Assembly: GCA_963732775.1 (NCBI GenBank)
Contig: CAVTAR010000001.1
Span: forward strand, 1,612,001 to 1,676,000
Length of the DNA stretch: 64,000 bases
Source: CAVRQM01 sp963732775
GTDB lineage: Bacteria; Pseudomonadota; Alphaproteobacteria; Acetobacterales; Acetobacteraceae
Direction: 5' to 3'
The position numbers and the translations under genes are program-made. Below the pieces are notes generated by a model. It had not been told where the DNA came from, made no database searches, and was given only the letters and a program-made list of their open reading frames with translations. Position 1 is the first letter of the stretch. Each line of letters starts with the position of its first letter. Positions 61,157 through 64,000 of the stretch are shown piece after piece.

Positions 61157-62473
61157 ATGACCGACGCCGTCACGTTCCACGATCTGCGCGAGGCGGCCGA
61201 GATCCCGCCGGCGCTGCTGGAGCGGACCGAGACCGACCTGTCGCCCTACCTGGCCGGCGTCGACCCGATCATCGCCGCCGTGCGCGCCGAGGGCGACGCG
61301 GCGCTGCTGCGCTTCGCGCGCGACTACGACCGCGTGACCGACGCCGGCATGGCGCTGCGCGCGACCGAGGCGGAGTTCGACGCGGCGTTCCGCGCCGTTG
61401 ACTCGGAGGTGGTGCAGGCGATCGAGTTCGCCATCGATGCGATCCGCCGCTTCCACGAGGAGCAGCGACCGGCGCCGCTCTGGCTGCGCGAGATGCGCCC
61501 CGGCGTGTGGGCCGGCGAGCGCGTGGTGCCGATCGACAGCGTCGCCTGCTATGTGCCGCGCGGGAAGGGTTCGTTCCCGAGCATGGTCAACATGACCGTG
61601 GTGCCCGGCGTGGTCGCCGGCGTGCCGCACCTGATCGTGGTGACACCACCCGGCGCGGACGGCACGGTGGACGCCGGCACGCTGGTCGCGGCGAAGCTCG
61701 CCGGGTGCCGCGAAGTGTACAAGTGCGGCGGTGCGCAGGCGGTGGCCGCCGTGGCGTTCGGGACCGAGACGGTGCCGCGCTGCCACAAGATCGTCGGGCC
61801 GGGCAGCCCGTGGGTGGTGGCTGCAAAGCAGCGGCTGGCGGGCGTGATCGACCCCGGGCTGCCGGCCGGGCCGAGCGAGAGCATCGTGCTCGCCGACGCG
61901 CACGCGAACGGCCGGCTCGCGGCACTCGACCTGATCGTGGAGAGCGAGCACGGCGCGGATTCGTCCGCGTGGCTCGTCACCGACAATCTCGAGGTCGCCG
62001 AGGCGGCGCGCGCCGCGCTGCCGGGCTTGTGGGCGGGCATGGAGCCGTCGCGGGCGGCGTATTCGCGCGCCGTGCTGGGCGGGGCGCAGGGCGGCATCGT
62101 GGTCACGCGGGACCTCGATGCCGCGGTCGCGTTCGTGAACGCCTACGCGCCGGAGCATCTGCTGCTGCTGGTGGCCGACCCGCTCGCCGTGCTGGGCCGC
62201 ATCCGCAACGCGGGCGAGGCGTTGCTGGGGTCGTCGACGCCGTTGCCGCTGGGGAACTACCTGCTGGGGCCGAATGCGGTGCTGCCGACCGGCGGGCACG
62301 CGCGCACCTGCTCGCCGCTGTCGGTGCACGACTTCACCAAGCGCATGGGCGTCGGCTGGGTGACGCCGCCTGGCTATCCGCTGCTGGCCAAGCACGCGCA
62401 CGCGCTCGCGGTCTACGAGGGTTTCGACGGCCACGCCCGCGCCGTCTCGCCGTTGCGGGAGGAACTCGCGTGA
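61157..62473 (+). CDS. Histidinol-dehydrogenase-family dehydrogenase
   Basis: 438 residues with the HisD fold: VPIDSVACYVPRGKGSFPSM, YKCGGAQAVAAVAFGTETVP, VDKIVGPG-type HKIVGPGSPWV, the PAGPSE motif and APEHLLLLV. The C-terminal pattern GPNAVLPTGGHARTCSPLSV lacks the histidine of the biosynthetic GPNHVLPT, and the following helix differs. Together with coupling to an AruI-like decarboxylase and distance from hisG (51 kb), this suggests a catabolic HisD paralogue rather than the histidine biosynthesis enzyme. Overlaps the next start by GTGA. Confidence 0.85.
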   Translation: MTDAVTFHDLREAAEIPPALLERTETDLSPYLAGVDPIIAAVRAEGDAALLRFARDYDRVTDAGMALRATEAEFDAAFRAVDSEVVQAIEFAIDAIRRFHEEQRPAPLWLREMRPGVWAGERVVPIDSVACYVPRGKGSFPSMVNMTVVPGVVAGVPHLIVVTPPGADGTVDAGTLVAAKLAGCREVYKCGGAQAVAAVAFGTETVPRCHKIVGPGSPWVVAAKQRLAGVIDPGLPAGPSESIVLADAHANGRLAALDLIVESEHGADSSAWLVTDNLEVAEAARAALPGLWAGMEPSRAAYSRAVLGGAQGGIVVTRDLDAAVAFVNAYAPEHLLLLVADPLAVLGRIRNAGEALLGSSTPLPLGNYLLGPNAVLPTGGHARTCSPLSVHDFTKRMGVGWVTPPGYPLLAKHAHALAVYEGFDGHARAVSPLREELA

Positions 62474-64000
62474 GGACGCTCGGCGTGCACCTGCTGGAGC
62501 TGCTCGCGGCGTATGGCGTGGACGTGGTGTTCGGCATCCCCGGCGTGCACACGGTGGAGATGTACCGCGGCTTTCCCGCAAGCGGCATCCGTCATGTCAC
62601 GCCGCGCCACGAGCAGGGGGCCGGCTTCATGGCCGACGGCTACGCCCGGGTGAGCGGCAAGCCGGGGGTGTGCTTCGTCATCACCGGGCCGGGGCTGACC
62701 AACATGGCCACCGCCATGGCGCAGGCATACGCCGACAGCATCCCCATGCTGGTGATCTCGAGCGTGAACCCGCGCGGCGCGATGGGCTCGGGCGAGGGGC
62801 ACCTGCACGAACTGCCGGACCAGCGCTGGCTGGCCGCGGGGGTCGCGGCGCGCAGCACGACGGTGTTGCGGCCCGAGGATTTGCCGCGCGCGATCGCCGA
62901 GGCGTTCGCGCTGTTCGCGGCGTCGCGGCCGCGGCCGGTGCACATCGAGATCCCGACCGACCTGCTGACCGCGTCGGCCGAGGTTCTTTCCCCTGCACGC
63001 GCGCGAGACGTGCCGGTGCGAGCGGGGCTGGGCGCGGACACGGCGGCACGGGTGGCGGCGGTGTGCCAGGCTGCGACCCGGCCGGTGCTGGTGGCGGGCG
63101 GCGGCGCGGTGGACGCGGCCGACGCAATGCGGCAGGTCGCCGAGGCGCTGGACGCGCCGCTGGTGATGACCACCAACGCGCGGGGCGTCCTGGCGCACGG
63201 ACATCGGCTCGCCGTGCCGTGCAGCCCGGAACTGCGCGGCGTGGCCGGGCTGCTGCGCGAGGCGGACGTGGTGCTGGCGGTGGGCACGGAGTGGGGGCCG
63301 ACCGATTTCGATGCGTACAGCGCGGGGATGCCGACCCTGCCGGGACGGCTCGTGCGCATCGACCTCGATGCGGCGCAGCTGATGCGCAACCAGGATGCGG
63401 CGTTGCCGATCGTGGCGGACGCGGCGCAGGCGATGGCAGCACTCGCACCTCTGCTGTCGGCCCGCACCGGCGACGGGGCGGCGCGGGCGGCGCGCGCCCG
63501 CGCCATGGCGTTGACGGAACTGTCGCCGCTGCAGCGCGCGGGGTTGCGGCTGCTGGAGGCGATCCGCGACGTGCTGCCGGACGCGCCGATCCTCGCCGAC
63601 AGCACGCAGCCCGGCTATGGTGGCGTGCTCGGCTATGCGGCCCCGGGCGTGCGGCGATTTTGCTGTTCCGGGACCGGCTACGGCACGCTGGGCCACGCGT
63701 TGCCGGCCGCCATCGGAGCGGCGATCGCGCGCGGCGGCCCGGCCGTGTGCGTGATCGGCGACGGCGGGTTGCAGTTCACGCTTGCGGAGCTGGGGACGGC
63801 GACCGAGGCGGGCGTGCCGGTGATCGTGCTGCTGTGGAACAACGCCGGGTATGGCGAGATCAAGCGCTACATGGTGGAGCGCCAGATCGCGCCGTTGGGC
63901 GTGGACATCTTCACGCCGGATTTCCTGGCCGTCGCGCGCGCGTTCGGCTGTTGCGCGATGCGGCTGGCCGCGGCGGACGAGTTGCCGGCACTGCTGCGAA
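62470..64000 (+). CDS. ThDP-dependent decarboxylase, AruI-like (3' partial)
   Basis: At least 510 residues before the window end. N-terminal pyrimidine domain VVFGIPGVHTVEMYRGF, catalytic Glu in TPRHEQGAGFMADGYAR, SIPMLVISSVN, middle domain DTAARVAAVCQ..PVLVAGGGAVD, and the PP domain with VIGDGGLQFTLAELGTA and NNAGYGEIKRYM (ThDP motif GDG...NN). The closest known match by pattern is AruI, 5-guanidino-2-oxopentanoate decarboxylase of the arginine transaminase pathway. GTG at 62470 overlaps the HisD-like stop. No aminotransferase AruH is in view. Confidence 0.85.
   Translation, partial: MRTLGVHLLELLAAYGVDVVFGIPGVHTVEMYRGFPASGIRHVTPRHEQGAGFMADGYARVSGKPGVCFVITGPGLTNMATAMAQAYADSIPMLVISSVNPRGAMGSGEGHLHELPDQRWLAAGVAARSTTVLRPEDLPRAIAEAFALFAASRPRPVHIEIPTDLLTASAEVLSPARARDVPVRAGLGADTAARVAAVCQAATRPVLVAGGGAVDAADAMRQVAEALDAPLVMTTNARGVLAHGHRLAVPCSPELRGVAGLLREADVVLAVGTEWGPTDFDAYSAGMPTLPGRLVRIDLDAAQLMRNQDAALPIVADAAQAMAALAPLLSARTGDGAARAARARAMALTELSPLQRAGLRLLEAIRDVLPDAPILADSTQPGYGGVLGYAAPGVRRFCCSGTGYGTLGHALPAAIGAAIARGGPAVCVIGDGGLQFTLAELGTATEAGVPVIVLLWNNAGYGEIKRYMVERQIAPLGVDIFTPDFLAVARAFGCCAMRLAAADELPALLR

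Overview
The window is about 70% G+C DNA whose gene families and order point to an alphaproteobacterium, most likely Acetobacteraceae/Rhodospirillales. Supporting features are the infA-maf-RNase G-yacG block beside tRNA-Phe, a short-form HisG, a LivM-LivG fusion and a Fsr-type exporter. The organism assignment is an inference from gene content; no rRNA is present.

Positions 1-7440 look like an accessory block of visibly lower G+C lying against the 3' end of tRNA-Phe (7441-7516). It holds an alpha/beta hydrolase (cut by the window edge), a Tat-exported metallo-beta-lactamase-fold hydrolase, a cytochrome P460-like haem protein, a nitrile hydratase beta-like protein with a decayed alpha-like fragment, and an opposing pair encoding a secreted beta-propeller and a DUF305 protein. 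It also holds a complete 1423-bp IS256-family element with 25-bp inverted repeats and an 8-bp target duplication, inserted inside a 174-codon ORF that can be rebuilt by removing it.

7.5-24.8 kb is mostly housekeeping: yacG, an RNase E/G-like gene, maf, infA, hisG, a TetR/DUF2306 divergent pair with a likely operator, a Fsr exporter, gpt, a CsaA-like gene, mazG, murA, dcd, tRNA-Thr, a Tim44-like gene, terC and purB. Inside it lie a serine hydrolase homologue that has lost its catalytic motifs and a broken DUF4258/DUF2283 pair. 24.9-27.4 kb holds a chromosomal ccdAB pair, yidB, msrA and a mobA-like gene. 27.4-29.2 kb is an ABC-F gene carrying about six frameshifts.

29.3-35.9 kb encodes a branched-chain amino-acid type ABC importer (binding protein, LivH, fused LivM-LivG, LivF) facing an orphan LivG-LivF pair. 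36.0-43.8 kb is a tightly packed seven-gene minus-strand operon: two sugar-nucleotide epimerases, a B12-binding radical SAM protein, one GT4 glycosyltransferase and three CgeB-like glycosyltransferases. It is the best candidate in the window for a little-described system, probably building an unusual surface glycan.

44-55 kb holds an SDR enzyme coupled to a secreted FecR/DUF6600-type protein, a YdcF protein, a hybrid histidine kinase, malate synthase G and glycerol kinase with small membrane proteins between, and a secreted protein interrupted by a TGA. 56-64 kb holds a BenE transporter, an M20 peptidase, an RND outer-membrane factor, DUF1810, and a HisD-like dehydrogenase coupled to an AruI-like ThDP decarboxylase that runs off the end.

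At least nine genes carry single-base frameshifts with conserved protein on both sides. Most are +1, and several touch a GTAC tetranucleotide. This looks more like assembly error than decay, so the pseudogene labels below describe the sequence as given.
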